Below the pieces are notes generated by a model. The model ran no database searches. It was not told the origin of the DNA and was given only the letters and a program-made list of their open reading frames with translations. The position numbers were made by a program, and so were the translations under genes. A stretch of DNA of 21,672 nucleotides from RPQJ01 sp052035645 (GTDB taxonomy: Bacteria; Pseudomonadota; Gammaproteobacteria; Steroidobacterales; Steroidobacteraceae), in assembly GCA_052035645.1 (NCBI GenBank), contig JBPOHK010000165.1, positions 1-21,672 of the forward strand, written 5' to 3'. Positions 1-7,636 of the stretch are shown here, one piece after another. Position 1 is the stretch's first letter. Each line of letters opens with the position of its first letter.

Positions 1-249
1 GGCCGGTCCGTGTGTCGGGGCCGCAGCCGCCGTGGTCGTCGCTTCGGCGGCCGGGGCCGACGGGTTCGCGCGCCGGAGCAGCAGCACGCCGACCGCGACG
101 AGGTTGACGATCAGCAGCGCGATCGCCGCCGTGGCCCACACGTTGGTCTTCGGCTTGCGCGGCGCGGGCGGGATCTCGGCGAGTCCCGGGCCGCTCTTCT
201 GCTGGCGCTCGTGCTCGGACTTGCGCAGCGCGTCGAGGATGAAGGACAT
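1..249 (-). CDS. gspB: GspB, general secretion pathway protein B (5' part only)
   Basis: The first 83 codons are present and the gene runs off the left edge of the window. The N-terminus MSFILDALRKSEHERQ is the hallmark of GspB/ExeB-type proteins. A short cytoplasmic Arg/Lys-rich segment is followed by one membrane helix (about residues 37-57) and then an Ala/Pro/Thr-rich linker, as expected for the periplasmic part. In the family, GspB works with the GspA ATPase to insert or assemble the type II secretion secretin in the outer membrane, at the peptidoglycan layer. The ATG at 249 lies only 3 nt after the gspA stop, so the two are co-transcribed. The pilotin-like C-terminal domain cannot be seen here. 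Confidence 0.88.
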   Translation of the reverse strand, partial: MSFILDALRKSEHERQQKSGPGLAEIPPAPRKPKTNVWATAAIALLIVNLVAVGVLLLRRANPSAPAAEATTTAAAAPTHGPA

Positions 250-252
250 CGC

Positions 253-1893
253 TCAGCCTCCCGCCACCTGAGCCACGATCGTCGGCGAGCCCGTGGCGTT
301 GAGCACGGTGTCGAGCACGATCTGGGTCTGCACGCCCGCGACGCCGTCGATGTTGAGGCGGTGGGTACGCTGGAAGTCCTGCACGAGGCGCACGAGGTCG
401 TCGTCGTAGTAGTCGTTGCCGCCCGCGGCGGGCAGGCCCTGGGCGCTGCGCAGGCTCTCGCGCAGCCAGCGCACGTCGGCGCCCCGCATGCCGGGCGTGA
501 GCGCCTTGGCGACCGCGATCGGCGGACGCCACAGCAGCAGGAAGTCGCCGAACCAGTAGCGCGAGAGGTTGGCGATGGAGACGGGGCGCGTCTCGCCGCC
601 GAGGTCGATGGTGGCCCGGTCGTCGTCGAGCGAGGTCAGCAGCACCTGGTGCGTGCGACCGACGTCGTCCGTGAGCGTGAGGATCGCCGGCCGGTTCAGC
701 GTGCGCAGCTGTGCCCACGAACCCTTCTGGAACAGGCACTCGAGGCCCTGCTTGCTGGCCTGGTCGCAGCCGCGGCCGCCGGTCGGGACGTAACGCGCGC
801 CCCAGAGCGCGAACAGCTTGCCGAGCGCGGCCTCGGTGGTCGTATCGTTGCCGTTGGCCGCCAGCACCTGGTCGAACGGCACGGCCTTCGGCGCGGCCGG
901 CTCCGGCGCGACGACCGCCGGGGGCGGCTGCGCGGCGGGGGTCGACTGCGCAGGCGGCGGGCTCGCGGCCACCGGCTCGGTCGGCGTGCGGTGGAAGAAC
1001 GTCCAAGCGCCGAAGCCCGCCACGGCGAGCGCGGCGGCGACGGCGCCCGCCGTCGCCCACTTCAGCCACGGCGCCGGCACCGGACGGCCGTACACCTCGC
1101 CCGCGGCCTGGCGGATGTAGGACGCGCCGACCCGGTGGTCCTCGCGCGTGAAGGCGCCGCGCTGCGCGCGGTCGCACATGTCGTTGATGACGCGCGGGAT
1201 GCCGCCGCTCAGGCGGTAGATCTCGCGCAGCGCGCCCGGGGTGAACGCCTCGGCGGTCGCGCCGGCGACGCGCATGCGGTGCTTCACGTAGCCGCCGGCC
1301 TCCTCGAGCGACAGCGGGCTCAGGTGATAGCGGCCGGTGATGCGCTGCGCGAGCTGGCGCAGGTCGGGCTGGTCGAGCAGGTCGCGCAGCTCGGGCTGGC
1401 CGATCAGGATGATCTGCAGCAGCTTGGTGGTCGCGGTCTCGAGGTTGGTCAGGAGGCGCACCTGCTCGAGCGTCTGCGCGCTGAGGTTCTGCGCCTCGTC
1501 GACGATCAGCACCACGCGGCGGCCGCGCGCGTGGGTCTCGAGCAGGTAGCGCCCGAGCAGGTCCATGAGGGTCTTGGTGCTGCCCTTGCCGGCCTCGGGC
1601 ACGGGGATGTGCAGTTCCTCGCAGATCGTCAGCAGGAACTCGGCGGGCGTGACGCGCGGATTGAGGATCAGCGCGACGTCGGCGTGGCCCGGCAGCTGCT
1701 CGAGCAGGCTGCGGATGACCGTCGTCTTGCCCGTGCCGACCTCGCCCGTCAGCTGGATGAAGCCGCCGGCCTCGTTGATGCCGTAGAGCAGGTGCGCGAG
1801 CGCCTCCGCGTGCCGCTCGCTGAGGTACAGGTAGCGGGGGTCGGGGGTGATCGCGAACGGCTTTTCCTGGAGACCGAAAAAGCTTGTGTACAT
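253..1893 (-). CDS. gspA: GspA/ExeA-type AAA ATPase with peptidoglycan-binding domain
   Basis: This is an inner-membrane ATPase that helps the type II secretion secretin cross peptidoglycan, acting with GspB. Domains in order, numbered from the upstream GTG at 1899: typical N-terminus MYTSFFGLQEKPF; AAA domain with Walker A GEVGTGKTT (about 52-60) and Walker B VVLIVDEAQ (about 129-137); one membrane helix (about 282-302); a Pro/Ala linker; a C39-peptidase-like region (about 355-460); and a C-terminal PG_binding_1 domain with FQRTHRLNIDGVAG. Length (546 aa) fits the family. I chose the ATG at 1893 over the GTG at 1899 because family members begin at MYTSFF. A CATAAG hexamer lies 6 nt upstream of that ATG and could be the -10 of a leaderless transcript. 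gspB follows 3 nt after the stop. Confidence 0.92.
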   Translation of the reverse strand: MYTSFFGLQEKPFAITPDPRYLYLSERHAEALAHLLYGINEAGGFIQLTGEVGTGKTTVIRSLLEQLPGHADVALILNPRVTPAEFLLTICEELHIPVPEAGKGSTKTLMDLLGRYLLETHARGRRVVLIVDEAQNLSAQTLEQVRLLTNLETATTKLLQIILIGQPELRDLLDQPDLRQLAQRITGRYHLSPLSLEEAGGYVKHRMRVAGATAEAFTPGALREIYRLSGGIPRVINDMCDRAQRGAFTREDHRVGASYIRQAAGEVYGRPVPAPWLKWATAGAVAAALAVAGFGAWTFFHRTPTEPVAASPPPAQSTPAAQPPPAVVAPEPAAPKAVPFDQVLAANGNDTTTEAALGKLFALWGARYVPTGGRGCDQASKQGLECLFQKGSWAQLRTLNRPAILTLTDDVGRTHQVLLTSLDDDRATIDLGGETRPVSIANLSRYWFGDFLLLWRPPIAVAKALTPGMRGADVRWLRESLRSAQGLPAAGGNDYYDDDLVRLVQDFQRTHRLNIDGVAGVQTQIVLDTVLNATGSPTIVAQVAGG

Positions 1894-1972
1894 AGGCACT
1901 TATGCCGCGGGGCGGCATCTGACCGGGCGCCCATCATGCCTGAGCCGGCCGGATTGCGGGAGAGCCCGGAAT

Positions 1973-2051
1973 TCAGGGGACAAAATCAGGGGACACTCAC
2001 GAATTTTTCGGGCGGGTTACGTGCCCACGGGAAAATTCGTGAGTGTCCCCT
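1973..2051. repeat. REP/RAYT-like palindromic element
   Basis: A perfect 20-bp inverted repeat (1988-2007 and 2032-2051; arm AGGGGACACTCACGAATTTT) encloses a 24-nt GC-rich centre that can extend the hairpin (GGGC 2010-2013 with GCCC 2023-2026). Just outside the left arm, TCAGGGGACA occurs twice, 13 bp apart (1973-1982 and 1986-1995). GGGGACA-type palindromes flanked by GAATTC-like sequence resemble the REP sequences and end structures associated with REP-associated tyrosine (Y1) transposases. No transposase is present here, so this would be a non-autonomous copy. The right arm ends inside the dinB stop codon. The resemblance is from memory; the palindrome itself is plain. Confidence 0.7.
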
Positions 2052-3225
2052 ATTTTTCGGGTTTTTCGAGGGCGCTGGCGCGGGTCAGGGCGACGGAGCC
2101 GAACCGTTCGCGGATCCGGTCCACCGTCGCGTCCAGCTGGCGGTTCCTTTCCGACTGGGGCGCGCCGAACAGGTCCGGCTGCACGTCCATGCCGAGTTCG
2201 CTGACGCCCACGCCCAGCAGGCGCAGTTCCGCCCGCGGCTGCTCGCGCAGCCACGCGTCGAGCAGCTCGGCCGCGATGCGCGCGATGACCCTCGTCTCCT
2301 GCGTCGGCGGCTCGAAATGCCGTTGCCGGGTGTAGGTCGTAAAGTCCTTGCGCCGGATCTTGACCGTCACGCACCCGGCCACCATCTCCTTCGCCCGCAG
2401 GCGGGCGCAGGTCTTGTCGGCCAGCCGCGCCACCTCGGCCTGCAGGCGCGTCCGGTCGCCGATGTCCGTGTCGAAGGTCTCCTCGGCGCTGATCTGCTTC
2501 TCGTCGAGGTCGGGCACGACGGGGCGGTCGTCGATGCCGGCGGCGCGCTGCTGCACGCGCTCGGTGTAGCGCCCGAAGATCGGCCGCAGACGCGCGGGCG
2601 ACGCCCGCCGCAGGTCGCCGAGCGTGTGGATGCCGAGCGCCTCGACCTTCGGCGCCGTCTTCTCGCCGAGGCCGAACAGCTTGCGCACGGGCAGCGGGTC
2701 GAGCAGCGCCGTGACCTCGCCGGGCCGCACCATCACCAGCCCGTCGGGCTTGCGCAGGTCCGAGGCGATCTTGGCGACCAGCTTGTTGGGTGCGACGCCG
2801 ACCGACGCCGTGAGCTCCGTGCGCTCGCGGATGCGACGCTTGATCTCGCGGGCGATGTGCGCGGGCTCGCCGAGCACGGCGAGGCTGCCGGTGACGTCGA
2901 GGAACGCCTCGTCCAGCGACAGGCCCTGCACCAGCGGCGTGAACTCGTGGAACACCGCGAAGATCTCGCGCGAGACGGCGGAGTAGTGAGCCATGCGCGG
3001 CGCGACGCAGATCGCCTCCGGGCAGCGGCGCAGCGCCTCGCGCGTCGGCATCGCCGAATGCACGCCGAACCGGCGCACCTCGTAGCTCGCGGCGGCCACC
3101 ACCCCGCGCCCGCCGGCGCCGCCGACGATGACCGGCTTGCCGCGCAGTTCGGGCCGGTCGCGCTGCTCGACCGACGCGTAGAACGCGTCCATGTCGACGT
3201 GGAGGATGACGCGCTCGGGGCTCAC
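2050..3225 (-). CDS. dinB: DNA polymerase IV (Y-family translesion polymerase)
   Basis: This is an error-prone Y-family polymerase that extends past lesions and stalled forks. The 391-aa product has the catalytic motif HVDMDAFYASVEQ (metal ligand D11; Y16 in the steric-gate position), SLDEAFLD with D105/E106, YSAVSREI, a helix-hairpin-helix thumb (LFGLGEKTAPKVEALGI) and a little-finger domain (CVTVKIRRKDFTTYTRQ). It is slightly longer than E. coli DinB, with a C-terminal tail (QPDLFGAPQSERNRQLDATVDRIRERFG) common in proteobacterial homologues. The frame stays open far upstream; I chose the GTG at 3225 (MSPERVILHVDMD) because homology begins there and the previous gene ends 23 nt before it. 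There is no clear Shine-Dalgarno. The stop overlaps the palindrome at 1973-2051. No LexA box was recognised. Confidence 0.93.
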   Translation of the reverse strand: MSPERVILHVDMDAFYASVEQRDRPELRGKPVIVGGAGGRGVVAAASYEVRRFGVHSAMPTREALRRCPEAICVAPRMAHYSAVSREIFAVFHEFTPLVQGLSLDEAFLDVTGSLAVLGEPAHIAREIKRRIRERTELTASVGVAPNKLVAKIASDLRKPDGLVMVRPGEVTALLDPLPVRKLFGLGEKTAPKVEALGIHTLGDLRRASPARLRPIFGRYTERVQQRAAGIDDRPVVPDLDEKQISAEETFDTDIGDRTRLQAEVARLADKTCARLRAKEMVAGCVTVKIRRKDFTTYTRQRHFEPPTQETRVIARIAAELLDAWLREQPRAELRLLGVGVSELGMDVQPDLFGAPQSERNRQLDATVDRIRERFGSVALTRASALEKPEK

Positions 3226-3248
3226 GGCGGGTGCCGGCGGCTGGGGTC

Positions 3249-4763
3249 TCAGAGGGTGAGCGCCGTGTAGGCCAGCAGGCCGACGCCGGTGAGCGTGAGG
3301 AAGAACAGGTAGCCGATGCCCAGCACCGCGTACTTGAGGAGCGTGACGATGCGGCCCTGGCCGTAGACCCGGCGCATCGCCCGGTACAGGTAGAACGGCA
3401 CGTAGAAGAGCAGGACGAACGCCAGGAACTTGCCCGCGCTGTCGAGCACGCCGCCGACGCCTCCCTCGCCGAGCCGGGCCCCGACGCGCTCGAGCAGCAC
3501 GACCGCCATGCCGCCGAGGAAGAAGAACGCGTGGTAGTGCACGAAAAACAGCAGGTGCTCGACGTAGTAGCGCCCCGAGCCGAGGTACAGCACGTACATC
3601 AGGCCGGCGATGAGCGGCAGGAAGATGAACATCATCTTCGGGATGTTGTCGTACAGTGCGCGGCCGAAGCCCTTGGAGTCCGTCACGATCTTGCTGCAGG
3701 CCTGGCGCAGCCGCGGTTCGTACTGGCTGGTGAGCGGGCCGAGGTTGACCTTGAAGTTCTCGGGCGAACACGGGTTCGCCACCACGCGATCGACGACCGC
3801 CGCCTGCTCGGGCGTCATGGCCGCGAACTCGCGCTCCATTTCGGCGCGGGCGCGCGCGCGGTCCGGTTCCGGGATCCGATTCACGATCGCATCGACCATG
3901 CGCTGCCGGCTGGGGTCGAGCTTCGGTGCCGCGTCGGGCGGCGGCGTGGTGGCGGGCGACTTCGCCGCAGGTGACTTCCCAGCAGGCGATTTCCCGGCCG
4001 CGGACGGCGCGGCGGGTACTGCCGGCGGCTGCGTGCCCGTCGCGGAGGGATTCGCCGGGGCTTCGTCCACCTTGTACTGGAGGTTCGCGCCGTCGTCGTC
4101 CACGTTCAGGTGGATGTCCGCGCCCGGGTCGGCGCCGATCGTGGTGCTCAGGAAGAACGCCACGCTCAGGATCAGGTACATCCGGAACGGCGGCGTGTAG
4201 TGCGCGCGGCGGCCGCGCAGGAACTCCTGCGTCAGCAGGCCGGGCGAGAAGGCGAGCGGGCGCAGCGTGCGCCACACGCGCGAGTCCCAGTCGAGCACGT
4301 CGCCGACCACGTCCTTCAGCAGGCCCCACAGCGACAGCACCCGCACCCGCGCGCGCTGGCCGCAGTGCGAGCAGTGCTGGCCCGTGAGCACCTCGCCGCA
4401 GTTGAGGCAGTTCTCGGTCGAGACCCAGCCGCGCACGAACTCCTCGCGGTGGGCCAGCACTCGCCGCTCCGCGCCGTAGCGCTCGCCGAACTTCGCCACG
4501 CCCTGAGCGCGCATGCGCGGGGCGTGCTCGCGCAGGTAGGCGTCGAGCGCCGCCTGGTCGCGCAGGCGGTACTGCACGATGCGACGCACTCGACCGGGCG
4601 GCGCCGAGGCGTCCTCGAGGATCTCCGCGGAACGGAAGCCGTCGATCTGCAGCAGGTCGGCGATGTGGTCGCGCAGCCAGGTGTCGAACGGACCCGCGAT
4701 GGCCGCGTCGGCCTCGAGGTTCACCTCGTAAAGGACGGTCTGGTTGTCGTCGCCGGGAGTCAC
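3249..4763 (-). CDS. DUF4286-DUF3667 fusion membrane protein
   Basis: The 504-aa protein joins two uncharacterised domains. Residues about 10-105 look like DUF4286 (YEVNLEADAAIAGPFDTWLRDHI...). Residues about 115-210 look like the DUF3667 N-terminal region: a zinc ribbon with Cys119/122 and Cys131/134 (CLNC...CSHC), then LSLWGLLKDVVGDVLDWDSRVWRTLRPLAFSPG and the first hydrophobic helix (about 195-210). A low-complexity segment (about 255-280) repeats GKSPA/AKSPA, followed by a soluble stretch and several membrane helices at the C-terminus (about 390-504). The start is a GTG at 4763 without a Shine-Dalgarno, 38 bp from the divergent hydrolase; TACTCT lies 7 nt upstream and could drive a leaderless message. 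dinB follows 23 nt later, perhaps in the same transcript. Function is unknown. Confidence 0.82.
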   Translation of the reverse strand: MTPGDDNQTVLYEVNLEADAAIAGPFDTWLRDHIADLLQIDGFRSAEILEDASAPPGRVRRIVQYRLRDQAALDAYLREHAPRMRAQGVAKFGERYGAERRVLAHREEFVRGWVSTENCLNCGEVLTGQHCSHCGQRARVRVLSLWGLLKDVVGDVLDWDSRVWRTLRPLAFSPGLLTQEFLRGRRAHYTPPFRMYLILSVAFFLSTTIGADPGADIHLNVDDDGANLQYKVDEAPANPSATGTQPPAVPAAPSAAGKSPAGKSPAAKSPATTPPPDAAPKLDPSRQRMVDAIVNRIPEPDRARARAEMEREFAAMTPEQAAVVDRVVANPCSPENFKVNLGPLTSQYEPRLRQACSKIVTDSKGFGRALYDNIPKMMFIFLPLIAGLMYVLYLGSGRYYVEHLLFFVHYHAFFFLGGMAVVLLERVGARLGEGGVGGVLDSAGKFLAFVLLFYVPFYLYRAMRRVYGQGRIVTLLKYAVLGIGYLFFLTLTGVGLLAYTALTL

Positions 4764-4801
4764 GCCGGCAAGAGTAGCGCAAAAGCGGGTAAGCTCCCCG
4801 C
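4764..4801. promoter_or_regulatory. Divergent promoter region, possibly leaderless both ways
   Basis: Only 38 bp separate two divergent start codons. On the plus strand TAAGCT (4790-4795) ends 6 nt before the ATG at 4802. On the minus strand TACTCT ends 7 nt before the GTG at 4763. Both fit the loose TAnnnT -10 pattern at the distance expected if transcription starts at the start codon. Neither gene has a Shine-Dalgarno. This is inferred from spacing only; no convincing -35 is visible. Confidence 0.4.
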
Positions 4802-5578
4802 ATGACGATGATCGACACCGGCGAGGCGCGGCTGCACTGCCGCTGGGACGAGTTGCACGAAGGTCCGGTGGTGGTGCTCGCGCATGCCCTCGGCGCCACC
4901 CTCGACATGTGGCGGCCGCAGGTCGAGCCGCTGTGCGCGACGTTCCGGGTGCTGCGCTACGACGCCCGCGGCCACGGCCAGTCGTCGGTGCCGCCGGGTC
5001 CGTACTCGATCGCCCAGCTCGGCACCGACGTGCTTGGACTGCTCGATGCCCACGGCATCGAGCGCGCCCATTTCTGCGGCCTGTCGATGGGCGGCGCGAC
5101 CGGCCTGTGGCTCGGCATCCATGCGCCGGATCGCATCGACCGGCTCGTGCTGTGCAACACGGCGGCGTGGTTCGGGCCGCCCGACGCGATGAATGCCCGG
5201 ATCGAGACGGTGCGCACGCAGGGCGTCGCGCCGCTCGTCGAGCCGACGATGGAGCGCTGGTTCAACGCGGCGTTTCGTGCCGCGGACCCGACCACGGTGC
5301 AGCGCACGCGCGAACAGCTGCGGGCCACCTCGCCCGAGGGCTACGCCGCCTGCTGCGCCGCCATCCGCGACCTGGACCTGCGGGAGGGCCTGCCGTCGAT
5401 CCGCTCGCGCACGCTGGTGATCGCGGGCACCGACGATCCCACCGCGCCACCGCCGGCCGCGCTGGCCATGGCCGCAGCCATTCCCGGGGCCCGCTGCGTC
5501 GAACTGCCCGCCGCACACCTGTCCGGCCTGGGGGCCGCGGCCGCCTTCAACGCCACGGTGCTCGGCTTCCTGGCCTGA
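4802..5578 (+). CDS. Alpha/beta hydrolase, PcaD-like (3-oxoadipate enol-lactonase family)
   Basis: The 258-aa alpha/beta hydrolase fold enzyme has its catalytic triad visible: nucleophile S95 in the elbow GLSMGG, acid D212 in AGTDDPTAP, and H239 in AAHLSG. The oxyanion region is LAHALGATLDMW, followed by YDARGHGQS. Length and motifs match 3-oxoadipate enol-lactonase (PcaD), which opens the lactone ring in the beta-ketoadipate pathway. No other pca genes lie nearby, so the true substrate is uncertain and no gene symbol is given. It is the only plus-strand gene in the left 15 kb and converges with the tetR-like gene 46 bp downstream. Confidence 0.85.
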   Translation: MTMIDTGEARLHCRWDELHEGPVVVLAHALGATLDMWRPQVEPLCATFRVLRYDARGHGQSSVPPGPYSIAQLGTDVLGLLDAHGIERAHFCGLSMGGATGLWLGIHAPDRIDRLVLCNTAAWFGPPDAMNARIETVRTQGVAPLVEPTMERWFNAAFRAADPTTVQRTREQLRATSPEGYAACCAAIRDLDLREGLPSIRSRTLVIAGTDDPTAPPPAALAMAAAIPGARCVELPAAHLSGLGAAAAFNATVLGFLA

Positions 5579-5583
5579 CGCGC

Positions 5584-5613
5584 CCGGGCGAGCGGTCCGG
5601 GCCGTGCGCCCGG
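5584..5613. terminator. Possible hairpin between convergent genes
   Basis: CCGGGCG (5584-5590) pairs with CGCCCGG (5607-5613) around a 16-nt loop, between the hydrolase stop (5578) and the tetR-like stop (5625). There is no T-run on either strand, so it is a weak candidate for a rho-independent terminator. CGGCTCAGG is repeated 10 bp apart just beside it (5611 and 5621). Confidence 0.3.
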
Positions 5614-5624
5614 CTCAGGCCGGC

Positions 5625-6236
5625 TCAGGGCGCGAAGATGGCGGCGACGGCGTCGCTGACCGACGCGGCCAGGCTGCCGCGATCGACGTCCGGCTCGCGC
5701 ACGGCGCGCAGGACCAGCCCTTCGATCATGCACTGCAGCTGCAGGGCGCGCCTCGCCGCGACCTCGGGCGCGAAGCCGAGGCCGCCCTCGGCGACGCTGC
5801 GGCCGAACCAGGCCTGGAACTCGCCGCGCATGATCGCGTCGGACTCGCGCAGCGCCTGCGCGATCTGCGGGTCCCGGGTCGCCTCGGCGCTCATCTCGAG
5901 GAACAGCGCGGGATTCATGCCGCTGCGCTCGCCGGTGCACCAGTGTTCGAACGCCTCGAGCAGGCTGGCCCGGAAATCCGCCGACGACTGCAGCGTCCGC
6001 ACGCGGCAGCGCTTCTCCTCGAGCTGGCGCTCGATGATCGCCAGCACGATCGCATTCTTGTTCTCGAAGTAGCGGTACATCAGCCCGGCGCTCATCCCGG
6101 CGGTCTCGGCGATGTTCGCCATGCTGGCGGCGTGGAACCCGTGCTCGATGAAGCACTGCAGGGCCGCGCTCAGGATGCGGTCGCGCTGCTCGTCCGCGCG
6201 CCGGGACGGCCGGTGGGTGACGGTTGCGCAATTCAT
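5625..6236 (-). CDS. TetR/AcrR-family repressor of the efflux operon
   Basis: The 203-aa regulator has an N-terminal TetR helix-turn-helix: DRILSAALQCFIEHGFHAASMANIAETAGMSAGLMYRYFENKNAI, with recognition helix about 48-58. A variable ligand-binding C-terminal domain follows. It is the last gene of the efflux operon. Its ATG overlaps the stop of the outer-membrane factor gene by 4 nt (ATGA at 6233-6236), so translation is coupled to pump synthesis. A GGAGGGAG Shine-Dalgarno lies about 8 nt upstream. It probably binds the dyad at 12034-12049 in the operon promoter and is released by a pump substrate, giving negative feedback. Most such repressors are divergent from the pump, so the 3' position is less usual. 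The inducer is unknown. Confidence 0.88.
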   Translation of the reverse strand: MNCATVTHRPSRRADEQRDRILSAALQCFIEHGFHAASMANIAETAGMSAGLMYRYFENKNAIVLAIIERQLEEKRCRVRTLQSSADFRASLLEAFEHWCTGERSGMNPALFLEMSAEATRDPQIAQALRESDAIMRGEFQAWFGRSVAEGGLGFAPEVAARRALQLQCMIEGLVLRAVREPDVDRGSLAASVSDAVAAIFAP

Positions 6237-7636
6237 GGCGTGTGCTCCCTCCAGCCTCCGCCGAGCACCTTGTAGAGCGTGACGCGGTTCGATTGCTCGG
6301 CCAGCCGCGTCGCGATGAGCGCCTGCTGCGCGACGTACAGGGTCCGCTGCGCCTCGAGGCGCGTGAGGTAGCTGTCGCGACCCGCCGCGTAGCGCGCGGC
6401 CGACAAGGCTTCGGCGCGCGTCGCGGCATCGACCACGGCCTCGAGCGCGGAGCGCTGCTCGGCGAGCGTCGCGGACAGCGACAGCGCGTCCGCCACCTCG
6501 CGGAAGGCCTGCTGGATGGACTTCTCGTAGCCGGCCAGCGCGATGTCGCGGTCCACCCTGGCGACGCGCAGGTTGGCGCGCAGCCGGCCGCCCTCGAAGA
6601 TCGGCACGCGCACGACCGGCACGAAGCTCCAGGTCTGCGTGCCGCCGCCGAACAGGCTGGAAAGGTCGTCGCTCGCGGTGCCGACGGCGCCGGTGAGCGT
6701 GATGGAGGGGAAGAATGCCGCGCGCGCGGCGCCGATGTTGGCATTGGCCGCGTGCAGGGCGTGCTCGGCCTGCAGCACGTCGGGCCGGCGCAGCAGGACC
6801 TCGGAGGGCAGGCCGGCCGGCAGCGCGCCGAGCCCGCTGACGGACTCGCCGGAACCCGTGGGCAGCAGCGCCGCCTCGATCGGTGCGCCGACCAGCACCG
6901 TGAGGGCATGGGTGTCCTGGGCGACCTGGCCGGCGTAGCGCGCCGCGTCGGCCCGGGCCGACTCCACCACCGTGCGCGACTGGTTCACCTCGAGCGCCGA
7001 CACCGCGCCGAGCTCGTGGCGCTTCTCGGTGAGCGCGTGCGACTCCTCGCGCGTGCGCAGCGTCTCCTGCGCGACGCGCAACTGGTCCTGGTCCGCCGCC
7101 AGCGTCAGGTACGCGTTCGCCACCTCGGCGACGAGCGCGAGCTGCGCGCTGCGGCGGGCCTCCTCCTGCTCGAAGTAGCGCTGCAGCGCGGCCTCGCTCA
7201 GGTTGCGCACGCGCCCGAACAGGTCGAGCTCGAAGCCGGTCACGCCGGCGTCCGCCGTGAAGCTCTCCGTCGTGCCGGCATCGCCGCCGCGCCGGGTCAT
7301 CGTCCCGACGGCGTCGACCGACGGCACGCGATCCGCCCGCTGCACGCGGTACAGCTGGCGCGCCCGCTCCACGTTCAGCACGGCGATGCGCAGGTCGCGG
7401 TTGCCGGCGAGAGCGCGCCCGACGAGCTCCTCGAGCCGCGGGTCGGTGAAGAAGTCGCGCCAGCCGATGTCGCCGGTGGCGGCGGCCGGGTCGGCGCCGG
7501 GCGGCGTGCTGGCGGGCACCGGCCACGCCTGCGGCACGCCGGCCTCCGCCTGCGGAAGCTTCGGCTCCAGCATGGCGCAGCCGGACACGGAGAGCGCCAC
7601 GGCCAGCGCGAGTGCGAGCGGGCTGCGCCTACTCAT
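6233..7636 (-). CDS. RND efflux outer-membrane factor lipoprotein (NodT/OprM family)
   Basis: The 467-aa TolC-like channel subunit of the tripartite pump carries substrates across the outer membrane. The lipoprotein signal LALALAVALSVSGC gives lipidation at C20. Two OEP repeats with the usual motifs follow: DPRLEELVGRALAGNRDLRIAVLNVERAR, FELDLFGRVRNLSEAAL and RRPDVLQAEHALHAANANIGAARAAFFPSI. AGGAGG lies 6 nt upstream of the ATG. The start lies inside the 3' end of the pump gene (8-nt overlap, 7629-7636), and the tetR-like gene starts within the stop, so three genes are tightly coupled. Confidence 0.93.
   Translation of the reverse strand: MSRRSPLALALAVALSVSGCAMLEPKLPQAEAGVPQAWPVPASTPPGADPAAATGDIGWRDFFTDPRLEELVGRALAGNRDLRIAVLNVERARQLYRVQRADRVPSVDAVGTMTRRGGDAGTTESFTADAGVTGFELDLFGRVRNLSEAALQRYFEQEEARRSAQLALVAEVANAYLTLAADQDQLRVAQETLRTREESHALTEKRHELGAVSALEVNQSRTVVESARADAARYAGQVAQDTHALTVLVGAPIEAALLPTGSGESVSGLGALPAGLPSEVLLRRPDVLQAEHALHAANANIGAARAAFFPSITLTGAVGTASDDLSSLFGGGTQTWSFVPVVRVPIFEGGRLRANLRVARVDRDIALAGYEKSIQQAFREVADALSLSATLAEQRSALEAVVDAATRAEALSAARYAAGRDSYLTRLEAQRTLYVAQQALIATRLAEQSNRVTLYKVLGGGWREHTP

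Noticed and set aside
1988..2051. The palindrome as a rho-independent terminator of dinB
   Set aside because: No U-run follows the stem on the dinB strand, and the direct repeat beside it fits a REP-like element better.
10..3270. 1086-codon open frame on the plus strand
   Set aside because: It is antisense to gspB, gspA and dinB, is Arg/Ala/Gly-rich with no domain, and is explained by high GC depleting stop codons.
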